A stretch of DNA of 43,923 nucleotides. Source: Firmicutes bacterium UBA5389. GTDB taxonomy: Bacteria; Bacillota; DTU025. The stretch is taken from positions 1 to 43,923 of the forward strand of contig DHON01000123.1 in NCBI GenBank assembly GCA_002409965.1, read 5' to 3'. A program made the translations under genes and the position numbers. This document shows positions 1 through 8,400 of the stretch, in pieces; the stretch's first letter is position 1, and each line of letters starts with the position of its first letter. Under the pieces are notes generated by a model that saw nothing but the letters and a program-made list of their open reading frames with translations, did no database searches and was not told the DNA's origin.

Positions 1-295
1 CTGGATTTGCTTAAGGTCGGGCCTCCTGTCCTTGCTGTACCCAAGCACCACTTCGATGGCATTTTCGCAGTCTTGCTTCTCATACTCTCCATACACCGAC
101 AGGCTCGTCGTATCGAAGTGACTCGAACCCACCGTAACGTCATGCTCTTCTAGCCCGGAGGAGATAACCTCGCTGAGAACCCTGTTCGCGCGCGGCGAAT
201 AGTCGGTCAAGGCCTCTGCCAAGGGCATCGTCGTTGAAATCGTGAGCCTTGACTCCCTCTCCGAAGAGCGCCTCCACATCCTTGTACAACATCAT
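1..295 (-). pseudogene. IS1634-family transposase fragment, frameshifted and truncated
   Basis: Read on the minus strand, this gives two pieces of an IS1634-type transposase in different frames. The first piece (about 295 to 195) contains FNDDALGRGLDRLF, the usual region ahead of the catalytic core. The second (about 210 to 1) contains SSHFDTTSLSVYGEYE, with the first catalytic Asp, then GYSKDRRPDLKQ, a family hallmark. The reading frame shifts near 190-210, and the N-terminal 100 or so residues are absent to the right of 295. The left part continues beyond the window. It belongs to a different subfamily from the complete element at 28869-30812. It is almost certainly dead, unless the rest of the element lies outside the window and the frameshift is a sequencing error. 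Confidence 0.75.
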
Positions 296-491
296 GCACC
301 TCCGGGATCCACATTACCCGGAAGGAGCGCACAAGTCGCTAGCTGGTCATTTCCAAAATGGCTGCTTGCCATATGTTACATGCGGAACGTGAGCTATGTC
401 GTTCGATTGCTCGATCTTTCCTGCAACGTGAGCGCCGCCGCCTTTCGGATTGACAACGGCGCCCTCCGTACCAAGCACCTGCCAAATGGCT
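296..491. other. Stretch between moaD-like gene and transposase remnant; no gene assigned
   Basis: About 200 bases with no convincing gene, promoter or terminator. A minus-strand open frame of 78 codons (583-347) runs through it, but it starts inside the MoaD-like gene, has no Shine-Dalgarno site and matches nothing I recognise. Confidence 0.4.
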
Positions 492-719
492 CTACCCGCC
501 CGACACTCGCGCGAATATCGATACTTGCGAGCCATCAGCGAGGCAATCGCTGGGGCCGACTGCTCTCCCGTCAGCAATGACAAGCGCCGGCGTCCGGCAA
601 CCTAGCCCGACAGCAGCCAGCAGGTCGCTCACTGTTGCGCCCTCTGCAAGCTCCACCCGATCGCATGAGTTCGTGGCTGCGTCTTTCAGCGTCCCGTGTA
701 TCTTCACGTTCACGACCAT
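492..719 (-). CDS. MoaD/ThiS-like small sulfur-carrier protein
   Basis: A 75-residue protein with the ubiquitin-like beta-grasp pattern of MoaD/ThiS and the diagnostic C-terminal Gly-Gly (ending RVSGG), which is the thiocarboxylation site in this family. It follows the aldehyde:ferredoxin oxidoreductase gene by 6 bases and is preceded by an AAGGGAAG ribosome site. MoaD-like proteins carry sulfur for the dithiolene of molybdopterin and tungstopterin, and small MoaD-like genes are often found next to AOR genes. It probably serves cofactor supply for the neighbouring tungsten/molybdenum enzyme; that role is inferred from position. It is the last gene of the sigma54-controlled block. A ThiS role in thiamine synthesis is possible but there is no thi context. 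Confidence 0.8.
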   Translation of the reverse strand: MVVNVKIHGTLKDAATNSCDRVELAEGATVSDLLAAVGLGCRTPALVIADGRAVGPSDCLADGSQVSIFARVSGG

Positions 720-725
720 ACGGAG

Positions 726-2582
726 TCACTTCCCTTCGAACAGCGGCTCCATCAGCTCGTCGACACGGAGTCGGCCAAGAGTGCGGGAGGTAGGCCTGCC
801 GGAATCGTCCCAGCCCCGGGCGGCGTTGTACTGTTCCAGCAGCGCTGCGATATCCTCGTCTGAGAAAGCGTGTCCCTTCATCACGCCACTAGGCAGTGCT
901 TCCTTGAACCTCTGCGGCACGCCGGCCTGATCCTGCGTCCATCCTTCCCGCAGATTGAACAGGCGGATGAGGTTCCATATGCGCTCCCCGACGAGAAGGA
1001 ATTCCTCCTCGCTCAGGCTCAACCCGGTAGCGGCGGCCAGCATGGACCGGTAGGTGTCGTAGCTTATCCCTGACCTACCGAATTCACAGATCGTCAGCGA
1101 ATACAGGGCAGCGAGGAGATTCTGTTCCCAGCTCACCAGTTCGCCCTTTCCATCCAAGCGCCATCCGTCCGCCATCTCGCCCTTGGGCCATGATCCTGAA
1201 GTCTCGTATCCGATAGGGAATCCCCTTTGGTGGCATCCGCCTCGGTCGCCGGTGATGTACGCAAGGCCCATGCCGGCCGAACCCCTCGGGCCCCAGGCGG
1301 GCGTCTCCAGCCCTTGAATTGCGCAGGCGAAGCCAGAGGTGCCGTTGCCCAGTCCTTCCGCGGCCTTTACCACTCCATCGGCCAGAAGATCTCCCAAACC
1401 CTCCCTATGAGCGATCTGGTGAATCAGCTCGAGAATGCTCTTGTGGTCGCCGAACGAAAGGGGCAGCCCGCCGATGGATGCTTCATCGATGAGCCCACGT
1501 TCGTAGGCCTCGATCGCAAAGCCGACGACGCCGCCAGTGCTGATCGTGTCGAGACCAAGCTTATCGCATGTTTGGTTTATGAACGCCATGGCTTCCACAC
1601 TGTTTACCGCAAGGTTACCTCCAATAAGGCCCACGGACTCGTATTCAACGTTGTCGCATATCGCCCCGGCATATGGGCCACGCTTGATCATGCCCATTTT
1701 GCCGCAGTGTATTGGGCATCCCGCGCACGCCCAATGCCTCATCCACACGCGCGACTCGTGCGCAGCGGCGTTCATCGACTCGGCCTGGGCAGTAGAGCCG
1801 TCCTGGAAATTCCTCACCGGCAAGAAACCGAATTCGTTCGAGAACGGAAGCAAACTCACGCTGCTGCATTTGGCGAACTCCTGGGTATCGCCGGAGTCTG
1901 CCAGTTCCTTATGGGCCTGCGAGACTACCTCGGTAAAAGACTCTGGATAGGCGACCTCGATGCCCTTGTCGCCTCGCACAGCCACAGCCTTCAGGTTCTT
2001 GGATCCGAATACTGCCCCCAACCCGCCGCGGCCAGCCTGTCGATGAGGCTCAAAGTCCACAAGGGCAAACTTGACCAGGTTCTCGCCTGCCGGCCCAATG
2101 CAGCATACCCTGAACATCGCATCGCCGAGTCCCGCCTTCACAGAATTACACGTTTCGTACGTATCGAGGCCCCACAGGTGTGCTGCATCCCTAAACTCCA
2201 CCCGGTCATCGGAGATGACAAGGTACACAGGGCTATAGGCTTTTCCGATGACGACGATGGCATCGTAGCCCGCGTACTTCACTTCCTGGATGAAGTGACC
2301 ACCGAAGTATGAATCGTCGAACATGCCGTTTAGCGGCGCTTTCGACACCAAGCAACCCCGCATCGATGGAGCCGAGGTGCCCGTTAGGGGCCCGGAGACG
2401 AAAACGAGGGGGTTGGCAGGGTCAAGCGGATCTGTGCCCGGGGGCAACAGATCGTACAGAAGTTTGATCCCGAATCCCTTACCGCCTATAAGCGCGCCCG
2501 GCATCGAATCCGGAAGGTCTCGCTCCCAATGGGTTCGGCTGGTCAAGTCGACAAACAGGATCTTACCCATGTAGCCCTTCAT
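726..2582 (-). CDS. Aldehyde:ferredoxin oxidoreductase (tungsten/molybdenum-pterin)
   Basis: A 618-residue protein close to the usual AOR length (about 605-620). The family oxidises aldehydes to carboxylic acids and reduces ferredoxin, using a bis-pterin W or Mo and one [4Fe-4S] cluster. The N-terminal beta domain begins MGKILFVDLTS and includes GGKGFG and the RQAGRGGLGAVFGSKNLKA segment typical of AOR. Cluster ligands are visible as C286-x2-C289-x3-C293 (CAGCPIHC), with C499 (LTICEF) near the C-terminus as the fourth. The ATG at 2582 is chosen because GGAGGAGGTGA precedes it and it overlaps the ferredoxin stop (ATGA); a longer open frame to 2741 lies inside the ferredoxin gene. In this operon it would oxidise the aldehyde formed from an imported amino acid or related substrate. 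The exact aldehyde is unknown. Confidence 0.93.
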   Translation of the reverse strand: MKGYMGKILFVDLTSRTHWERDLPDSMPGALIGGKGFGIKLLYDLLPPGTDPLDPANPLVFVSGPLTGTSAPSMRGCLVSKAPLNGMFDDSYFGGHFIQEVKYAGYDAIVVIGKAYSPVYLVISDDRVEFRDAAHLWGLDTYETCNSVKAGLGDAMFRVCCIGPAGENLVKFALVDFEPHRQAGRGGLGAVFGSKNLKAVAVRGDKGIEVAYPESFTEVVSQAHKELADSGDTQEFAKCSSVSLLPFSNEFGFLPVRNFQDGSTAQAESMNAAAHESRVWMRHWACAGCPIHCGKMGMIKRGPYAGAICDNVEYESVGLIGGNLAVNSVEAMAFINQTCDKLGLDTISTGGVVGFAIEAYERGLIDEASIGGLPLSFGDHKSILELIHQIAHREGLGDLLADGVVKAAEGLGNGTSGFACAIQGLETPAWGPRGSAGMGLAYITGDRGGCHQRGFPIGYETSGSWPKGEMADGWRLDGKGELVSWEQNLLAALYSLTICEFGRSGISYDTYRSMLAAATGLSLSEEEFLLVGERIWNLIRLFNLREGWTQDQAGVPQRFKEALPSGVMKGHAFSDEDIAALLEQYNAARGWDDSGRPTSRTLGRLRVDELMEPLFEGK

Positions 2583-2986
2583 CCCTGGCTCACCTCCTCC
2601 ACGATTCTGAGAGCTCGTGTGGGACAGGCGGCCACGCACTTGGGCGAACCGTTGCACAGATCGCATTTGCGGGCCTTCTTCTCCTGCATGACTATGACAT
2701 CGTGAAGGCAAGCCTCTGCACATCTGCCGCAGCCCACGCACTTATCGGGCGCAATCACGACCACCCCGTCGTCTCCCTTTGTGATCGCGCCTACGACGCA
2801 TGCTCTGACACACAGTGGGTTCTCGCATTGTACGCAAACGATCGGCTCGGAGATGAGGCCGCTCTTGCGTACATCAATCCTCAGCAAACCATGTCGAGGG
2901 TTGAACGCCCCTGTCTTCTCAAAGCTGCACGCAAGTTGACACAAGCGGCACTCGGTGCAAAGAGACGCATCAACGTACAGTCTCAT
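2579..2986 (-). CDS. Multi-cluster 4Fe-4S ferredoxin-like electron transfer subunit
   Basis: A 135-residue iron-sulfur protein with four cysteine groups: CTECRLCQLAC, CVQCENPLCVRAC, CVGCGRCAEAC and CDLCNGSPKCVAAC. This is the pattern of the HycB/DmsB-type family, which binds three to four [4Fe-4S] clusters. No signal peptide, so cytoplasmic. It overlaps the AOR start by 4 bases, so it is very likely the dedicated electron acceptor or relay for that enzyme. The ATG at 2986 is preferred because AAGGAG sits 8 bases upstream; an ATG at 2992 would leave only 2 bases of spacing. It is co-transcribed downstream of the ATC-hydrolase-family gene. Confidence 0.9.
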   Translation of the reverse strand: MRLYVDASLCTECRLCQLACSFEKTGAFNPRHGLLRIDVRKSGLISEPIVCVQCENPLCVRACVVGAITKGDDGVVVIAPDKCVGCGRCAEACLHDVIVMQEKKARKCDLCNGSPKCVAACPTRALRIVEEVSQG

Positions 2987-3003
2987 GCGCATTGCTCCTT
3001 CAA

Positions 3004-3498
3004 CTACTTCTTCTTCAGCACTTCCAGATAGCACACCTTGCCTCCCTTGGCTATTGTGTCTCCAAGCCTGAAGATGAAAGAAGGCGATTGGGCGACAATG
3101 CCGCGGTCACCATCCATAGCGATGTCGCAGAGAGTAGCTATCTTGTCTTCGTCCGTTGTCTGCTTGAGCCAGGCTGCCACCAGTGGGCAGTAGTTGAACT
3201 CCACGCAGAATCTGTCATCAGAACGCTCCTTGACCTCCATCTCGAATATCTTGACGTCAGAATCGTTTGCGAACTGGACTGCGAACTCCTTCAAGTCGTC
3301 TGTTGGAGTGAACATGGTTCTTCCGTGGAAGCAACCACAGCGGTGTACAGCATTGCGTCCGATCTTCTCCCAGTCAACCCCGGCCTTCTCGGCCTCATCT
3401 AGCAGTAGATGCATCCATGTAGCCCGGTGCTCAATAGCATTCCTTACCTCTTTGATCTTCTGGTCAACATTGATCTTCGATACGTTAGTGATACTCAT
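3004..3498 (-). CDS. L-2-amino-thiazoline-4-carboxylate (ATC) hydrolase family protein
   Basis: A 164-residue cytoplasmic protein resembling the ATC-hydrolase Pfam family. The name-giving member opens the thiazoline ring on the way to L-cysteine. Family-like segments are the HRATWMHLLLDEAEK helix, HRCGCFHG, FCVEFNYCPLVAAW, then LCDIAMDGDRG and a terminal GGKVCYLEV. Cysteines and histidines are conspicuous (HRCGCFH, NYCP, TLCD, KVCY), suggesting a metal or thiol chemistry site. It lies 67 bases downstream of a cysteine-desulfidase-family gene, which would consume cysteine, the expected product of an ATC hydrolase. That pairing supports a sulfur amino acid role. However, this Pfam family is broad in anaerobes and most members are uncharacterised, so the reaction is a guess. 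Confidence 0.7.
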   Translation of the reverse strand: MSITNVSKINVDQKIKEVRNAIEHRATWMHLLLDEAEKAGVDWEKIGRNAVHRCGCFHGRTMFTPTDDLKEFAVQFANDSDVKIFEMEVKERSDDRFCVEFNYCPLVAAWLKQTTDEDKIATLCDIAMDGDRGIVAQSPSFIFRLGDTIAKGGKVCYLEVLKKK

Positions 3499-3565
3499 TG
3501 CTCTACCATCCTTTCATCGGCTTGCCCCAGTGATTCGCTTGCTGCCAGCCATCGCAGGCATGCGG

Positions 3566-4900
3566 CTATACTCTGCAGGCGCCGCTGCCCTGCCCTTCTC
3601 TGGCCTCAAGAATACCTATCGTCACTGAGTCGACGTCCTTCATTCCTATAGCATTGACTATGCCAATGTTGTTCACTGTCTGGGCCAGATCGGACCCCAC
3701 AACACCCCCCGCTTCAGTAACCCCTTGGCCGCGCATCGCTAACAGTGCCGCGAAATACGACTCAGTAGCGCCAACGCCCACCCTGAGGCTGCACGTGTCC
3801 TTTGCACCATCGCATATCATGCCGACAGTACTTGCCAGAACTGTCTGCATTGCCACGGTGCACTCATCCACACTCCCGCCCAGAAGCGTAACCATCCCCG
3901 CAGCCGCGCCCGATCCGGCGGCGACGGCACATCCGCATATGGACGTAAGCCGGCCAAGCCGGCTCTTCACATAGCTCGTAGCGAGATGGCTTACGGCCAA
4001 AGCATATGCTATCTCCTGTTCTGATCGGCCCGATACCTCTCCCAGGATAGCTACCGGGAGTATCGCGGTAATCCCATGGTTGCCGCTGCCGGCGCTGCTC
4101 ATTACAGGGAGAGGGACTCCGGCCATTCTGGCGTCTGCGGCGGCGCACGCGTACTGCCTGATGAGATAACCTAAGTCCTGTTCAAGCGTGCCATCGGCCA
4201 TCATTTCTTTGACACCGCGACCCATGCCGAGGCCCACCCGGCTAGGCCGCTCCAGGCTGTACTCAGCAATAGCTCTGCATATAGCTGCGCCGTGCAGAAG
4301 GTAAGAGGCGTCGTCAGCATCCATGCTGTCAGCCAAAGCGATGACATCCGGCAATGACATCTGGGCGACAATGTCACACACTGATTGGCCGACCGACGGA
4401 TCATCCGAAGTTGCTCCGGGGGACTCCGCCTCATAAGTGGTCCGTCCGTCTAGCGTGACCTGAGCTATGTGCGAATGCAGCTTCCGTATCACACAGGCGG
4501 CCTCATGCTCGCTGCTGTGCACCGCAGCTCGGATATACACCCCTAGTTCCTGGCTGTTCCGCGCCACGCGTACCCGTCCCTGTTGAACCCAGGCTCGCGC
4601 AGTCGCGGCATGATGCAGCGAGACTGCTGAAAGAGCCTCAAGCCCAAGCTCCGACCTGCCGCACAGCACGCCCAGAGCTGCGGCTATGGCGTTTCCCTTC
4701 ATGCCGTCAGCACCGGGAACTCCCACATTCATCCCGTTCTTGTATATGCTGTCACTGACCTCAACCGTAACATTGGACGGCTCGAGAGATCCGAGTTCTT
4801 CGCGCGCCCGCGCGGCTGCAAGAGCCACTGCCCCTGGCTCGGTACACCCGAAGGCTGGCCTCACCTCGCTGGCCAGGAATTGCTTGAGTGTCAATGCCAT
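3566..4900 (-). CDS. L-cysteine desulfidase / serine-dehydratase-alpha-like (UPF0597) enzyme
   Basis: A 444-residue protein of the UPF0597/YhaM group, related to the alpha domain of iron-sulfur L-serine dehydratases and to archaeal L-cysteine desulfidase, which makes pyruvate, ammonia and sulfide. The N-terminal FGCTEPGAVALAAARA and IYKNGMNVGVPG motifs are diagnostic. Further cysteine-containing segments (ICGCAVAAGSGAAAGM, MICDGAKDTCSLRVG) supply the conserved Cys ligands for an oxygen-labile [4Fe-4S] cluster. The ATG at 4900 has GGGGAGGAG 6 bases upstream; an upstream frame to 5164 overlaps livF and is not coding. It follows livF by 58 bases in the same transcript. Serine, threonine or another beta-substituted amino acid could be the true substrate. 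Confidence 0.82.
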   Translation of the reverse strand: MALTLKQFLASEVRPAFGCTEPGAVALAAARAREELGSLEPSNVTVEVSDSIYKNGMNVGVPGADGMKGNAIAAALGVLCGRSELGLEALSAVSLHHAATARAWVQQGRVRVARNSQELGVYIRAAVHSSEHEAACVIRKLHSHIAQVTLDGRTTYEAESPGATSDDPSVGQSVCDIVAQMSLPDVIALADSMDADDASYLLHGAAICRAIAEYSLERPSRVGLGMGRGVKEMMADGTLEQDLGYLIRQYACAAADARMAGVPLPVMSSAGSGNHGITAILPVAILGEVSGRSEQEIAYALAVSHLATSYVKSRLGRLTSICGCAVAAGSGAAAGMVTLLGGSVDECTVAMQTVLASTVGMICDGAKDTCSLRVGVGATESYFAALLAMRGQGVTEAGGVVGSDLAQTVNNIGIVNAIGMKDVDSVTIGILEAREGQGSGACRV

Positions 4901-4958
4901 GCTATACTCCTCCCCAAGTGACCCACCTAATCTGGCATTCAGACTGCCTCTTGCGTCA

Positions 4959-5675
4959 CTAGTCCTGGCCCACTCCCAAATAGGCATTCTTGACATGCTC
5001 GCTATTGAGAAGATCTTCGGACGTGCCTGACGCCACAATGGACCCCGTCTCCAATACATACCCTCGGTTTGAAACAAGTAATGCCATCCTCGCATTCTGT
5101 TCCACAAGAAACACGGTTGTGCCTGTCTCGTTAATCTGCTTGATAAGTCCGAATATGGTTTCAACCAGGATAGGCGACAACCCTAGGGAGGGCTCGTCCA
5201 GTAGGAGCAGCGTCGGCCTGGCCATGAGCGCTCTGCCGATAGCAAGCATCTGCTGCTCTCCTCCGGATAGCGTACCTGCTAACTGGTGGAGTCTCTCCTT
5301 AAGGCGAGGGAACAGGCCAATCACCATGTCCAGAGTCTCGCATGCCTCCTGCCTGCTACGAGTAAACGCGCCCATTTCCAGATTCTCGAGCACTGACATC
5401 ATCGGAAATACCTGACGCCCTTCGGGTACCATCTGGATGCCGGCCCTGACAATCTCCTGATTGTTCATGCGGACAACATCTTTCCCGCAATACGAGATTC
5501 TGCCTGCACTTGGCTTAATCAGGCCCGACACGGCTCTCATAATCGTCGTCTTGCCTGCGCCGTTGTTGCCAACTAAGGTGACAATCTCGCCCTGTTCGAT
5601 GTATAGAGAAACGCCCTTCACGGCTTTGATCTCACCGTAGCCAATGCTCACATCCACGATATCTAGTGCTTTCAC
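4959..5675 (-). CDS. livF: Branched-chain amino acid-type ABC transporter ATPase LivF
   Basis: A 238-residue ATPase matching LivF in length and motifs: Walker A GNNGAGKTT, signature LSGGEQQML, Walker B LLLLDEPSLGLSP, and switch His replaced by Gln (VEQNA), which is normal for LivF. It starts with GTG. Together with LivG it energises the LivHM permease for amino-acid or amide import. It follows livG by 6 bases. Confidence 0.95.
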   Translation of the reverse strand: MKALDIVDVSIGYGEIKAVKGVSLYIEQGEIVTLVGNNGAGKTTIMRAVSGLIKPSAGRISYCGKDVVRMNNQEIVRAGIQMVPEGRQVFPMMSVLENLEMGAFTRSRQEACETLDMVIGLFPRLKERLHQLAGTLSGGEQQMLAIGRALMARPTLLLLDEPSLGLSPILVETIFGLIKQINETGTTVFLVEQNARMALLVSNRGYVLETGSIVASGTSEDLLNSEHVKNAYLGVGQD

Positions 5676-5681
5676 TTGCCC

Positions 5682-6446
5682 TCAAGCTCCCTTGCCAATA
5701 TAGGCTTCGATCACTCTGGGATCCGTCTGTACTTCTGCCGGCGTGCCCTCTGCAATCAAGACGCCGTGGTCAAGTACGTAGATGTAACTACATAGCTTCA
5801 TCACGAATCTCATGTCATGCTCTATCAGAAGCACGCTGATTCCTTTTTTGGGCAGAGCAACGATGAAGTCGGCCAAGTCCCTCGTTTCGGCCTCGTTCAT
5901 CCCCGCTGCCGGTTCGTCAAGCAGCAACAATTGCGGGTTGCTAGCTAGAGCCCTGGCGATCTCGACTTTCCGCTGATCGCCGTATGGCAGGCTTGTGGAT
6001 TTCTCGTTTAGCTGCCCTTCCAGTCCAAGGAGTCCGAGGATTCGCTTGGCCTCCGATATGTTCCTTCTCTCCTCACCTGCACGACTTGGCGTCCTGACTA
6101 TGTCGTCAACCACAGTTGACGTGTTCTTCGTGTGCATTCCGACAAGCACGTTTTCCATTACGGACAGGCCTGGGAAGAGCCTGATCATCTGAAATGTCCG
6201 CGCCATGCCAAGCCTACTAATGTCATGAGGTTGGAGATTCGTGCAGTTGACCCCGTTAAGGAATATGTCGCCCTCAGATGGCCTGCAGAAACCACTAATG
6301 ATGTTGAACACCGTAGTTTTGCCGGCGCCGTTGGGCCCTATTAAGCCAACGATCGCCCCGGGATGCACCGACATTGTGATTCGGTCGGCTGCAACTACTC
6401 CGCCGAAACTTTTCGACACTTGATCGACGCGCAACACTGGAGCCAT
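5682..6446 (-). CDS. livG: Branched-chain amino acid-type ABC transporter ATPase LivG
   Basis: A 254-residue ATPase with Walker A GPNGAGKTT, signature region LPYGDQRKVEIARAL, Walker B LLLLDEPAAGMN and switch LLIEHDM. The YGDQRK form of the signature is typical of LivG. The ATG at 6446 is chosen because GGTGA lies 6 bases upstream; a GTG at 6455 is an alternative with no clear ribosome site. It sits between livM and livF in the canonical liv order. Confidence 0.95.
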   Translation of the reverse strand: MAPVLRVDQVSKSFGGVVAADRITMSVHPGAIVGLIGPNGAGKTTVFNIISGFCRPSEGDIFLNGVNCTNLQPHDISRLGMARTFQMIRLFPGLSVMENVLVGMHTKNTSTVVDDIVRTPSRAGEERRNISEAKRILGLLGLEGQLNEKSTSLPYGDQRKVEIARALASNPQLLLLDEPAAGMNEAETRDLADFIVALPKKGISVLLIEHDMRFVMKLCSYIYVLDHGVLIAEGTPAEVQTDPRVIEAYIGKGA

Positions 6447-6473
6447 AAGCTTCACCGCCAGTCAAAGCATTCA

Positions 6474-7439
6474 CTACGATACCTGCATCCTCTTTTGGGA
6501 TCCTAGGAGTCCTTGAGGCCTGATCATCATGGCCAACACTAGTATCAACCCGTATATCAACATGCGATACGCGAGCAACCCGCGCATTACCTCCGGAACC
6601 GCAATCAAAAAGCACGCAGCTAGAATCGTGCCCTTGAGATTACCCATTCCGCCCAGAACGACTAAGGACAGAATCAACGACGACTCGTCAAACGTGAAGT
6701 TGGATGGGTCAATAAAGGAAATGTAGTGAGCGAAGTACGCTCCTACTATGCCTGCGAAGAACGTGGAGAGGCCAAAGGCAATCATCTTGTACTTGAACAC
6801 GTTTACACCCATTGCCTCGGCCACCAAGGTATCTTCCCTAATTGCCACCAGCGCTCTACCAGTCGCTGAGTTAGATATGTTGCTTACCACAGCGTAGATT
6901 ATCACAGCGATTACTAGTATTAGGTAGTAGTACGCGCCGTCTGAAGCGATTCTGATGCCGAGAATCACCGGCTGTGGTATTCCAGGCAGCCCCATCGGGC
7001 CTCGGGTTAGCTTTGCCCAGTTAAGGATGATTAGCCTTACGATTTCGCCGAATCCTAAAGTAACGAAGGTAAAATACGTACCCTGTAGTTTCATCGCAGG
7101 AAAGCAGAGCAGTAACCCAAGCAGCGATGCCATGATTCCCCCCGCAAGACAGGTCAGCATGAAAGGAAGACCCAGTCTCAAGGAGAGTAGTGCCGACGTA
7201 TACGCCCCTATGCCGTAGAACGCTGCATGGCCAAGCGATACCTGTCCAGCTAGTCCAGACAGCAGGTTAAGACTCAGTCCCAAAGAAATGTACATTAGCG
7301 TCAGGGTGAACATACGAACAACATAGGACGACACGCCAACATACGGTACGGCGAGAAGCACAAGCCCCAGAATCCCAAACAGTATCCTGCTTGCTCGAGA
7401 ACTCAGGCTGGCTTTGCGGTTGCCCCCTAGCACCTGCAT
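6474..7439 (-). CDS. livM: Branched-chain amino acid-type ABC permease LivM
   Basis: A 321-residue integral membrane protein of the LivM family, with many hydrophobic helices and the conserved segments GLSLNLLSGLAGQVSLGHAA and TFVTLGFGEIVRLI. The cytoplasmic loop holds the EAMGVNVFKYKMIAFGLS coupling region, and the end is RPQGLLG. It pairs with LivH as the inner-membrane channel. It begins 3 bases after the livH stop, with an AAGGTG ribosome site. Confidence 0.95.
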   Translation of the reverse strand: MQVLGGNRKASLSSRASRILFGILGLVLLAVPYVGVSSYVVRMFTLTLMYISLGLSLNLLSGLAGQVSLGHAAFYGIGAYTSALLSLRLGLPFMLTCLAGGIMASLLGLLLCFPAMKLQGTYFTFVTLGFGEIVRLIILNWAKLTRGPMGLPGIPQPVILGIRIASDGAYYYLILVIAVIIYAVVSNISNSATGRALVAIREDTLVAEAMGVNVFKYKMIAFGLSTFFAGIVGAYFAHYISFIDPSNFTFDESSLILSLVVLGGMGNLKGTILAACFLIAVPEVMRGLLAYRMLIYGLILVLAMMIRPQGLLGSQKRMQVS

Positions 7440-7442
7440 GGC

Positions 7443-8321
7443 TCACACCTTCCTCGACAATGCTTTGCCCCATAAGCCGGTTGGTCTGACCAGTAGCACG
7501 ATGATCAAGACTGCAAATGCGATTCCGTCTCGGTATCCTGCGTGAATATACGCCGCGGCAAGCGTTTCAACGATGCCGATAATGAGCCCTCCAACCATCG
7601 CGCCTTCAAAAACGCCAATGCCTCCCAAAACAGCAGCCGTGAACGCCTTTAGCCCTGGCATAAAGCCCATCCAGGGATCAGCTGCCTGATAGTACATGCC
7701 GACAAGTGTTCCTGCGACACAGGCCAAGGCAGAACCGATGAAGAATACTATTTGCACTATTAGGTTCACATTGACTCCCATGAGCTTAGTTGCATCGACA
7801 TTCTGGGCAGTGGCGCGCATTGCTTTTCCGGTCTTCGTCTTCTTGATGAACGTCTGTAGTGCTACTATCAGAAAAGCCGTCAGTAGGAAGATCACCACCT
7901 GATAGTGGGAGATCGTAACCCCGAGTAACCTCGTAGAACCAAGCCTCAGGACTTCAGGGTAATTGCGCGTCTGCGAACCCCAAATCAGCATCGCCAGATT
8001 CTGAAGGAATATAGACATTCCTATTGACCCAATCAACAGGTTCATCTTTGGAGCTCGTTTGCTCCTGATCGGATAGTACGCAAACCTGTCGATGGCAACT
8101 CCCAGAAGACCGGTAGCAATCATGCTCAAAAGGAAGCTTACGCCAAAACCGATTCTGCCTGAACTGACGAGTGTAAGAGTTATGAAGGCACCTACCGTAT
8201 AGATTGAGCCGTGCGCGAAATTGACGAACTCTAGAATGCCGAATACCATTGAGTACCCTACCGCACACAACGAGTACATCGTGCCGATAGTAAGCCCGTT
8301 GACAATCTGCTGCAATAACAT
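7443..8321 (-). CDS. livH: Branched-chain amino acid-type ABC permease LivH
   Basis: A 292-residue LivH-family permease. The N-terminus MLLQQIVNGLTIGTMYSLCAVG and the FVNFAHGSIYTVGAF segment are classical. The GKAMRATAQNVDATKLMGVNV loop is the coupling motif, and the protein ends VLLVRPTGLWG. It is separated from the binding-protein gene by 79 bases that hold a strong stem-loop. Confidence 0.95.
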   Translation of the reverse strand: MLLQQIVNGLTIGTMYSLCAVGYSMVFGILEFVNFAHGSIYTVGAFITLTLVSSGRIGFGVSFLLSMIATGLLGVAIDRFAYYPIRSKRAPKMNLLIGSIGMSIFLQNLAMLIWGSQTRNYPEVLRLGSTRLLGVTISHYQVVIFLLTAFLIVALQTFIKKTKTGKAMRATAQNVDATKLMGVNVNLIVQIVFFIGSALACVAGTLVGMYYQAADPWMGFMPGLKAFTAAVLGGIGVFEGAMVGGLIIGIVETLAAAYIHAGYRDGIAFAVLIIVLLVRPTGLWGKALSRKV

Positions 8322-8350
8322 AGCTCACACAACCCCCGCAAGTTCGCGAC

Positions 8351-8385
8351 GGCCTTGGCCAGTCGCGCAGGCCAGAGCCAAGGCC
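8351..8385 (-). other. Stem-loop between the binding-protein gene and livH
   Basis: A perfect 9-bp inverted repeat, GGCCTTGGC (8351-8359) and GCCAAGGCC (8377-8385), with a 17-base loop. It lies in the 79-base gap after the binding-protein gene and has no T-tract. It is more likely an RNA-stabilising or attenuating hairpin that keeps binding-protein mRNA in excess than a full terminator. Confidence 0.6.
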
Positions 8386-8400
8386 GCCTCGGTATCGGTG

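Noticed and set aside
347..583. 78-codon minus-strand frame overlapping the moaD-like gene
   Set aside because: Starts inside the moaD-like gene without a ribosome site and matches nothing known.
1227..2312. 361-codon open frame on the plus strand
   Set aside because: It lies entirely antisense to the AOR gene, has no ribosome site and no family resemblance; a GC-driven shadow.
2583..2741. N-terminal extension of the AOR frame
   Set aside because: It reads through the ferredoxin gene out of frame; the family start and GGAGGAGGTGA site at 2582 are decisive.
4901..5164. N-terminal extension of the cysteine-desulfidase frame
   Set aside because: It overlaps livF, while the ATG at 4900 has an excellent ribosome site and the family N-terminus.
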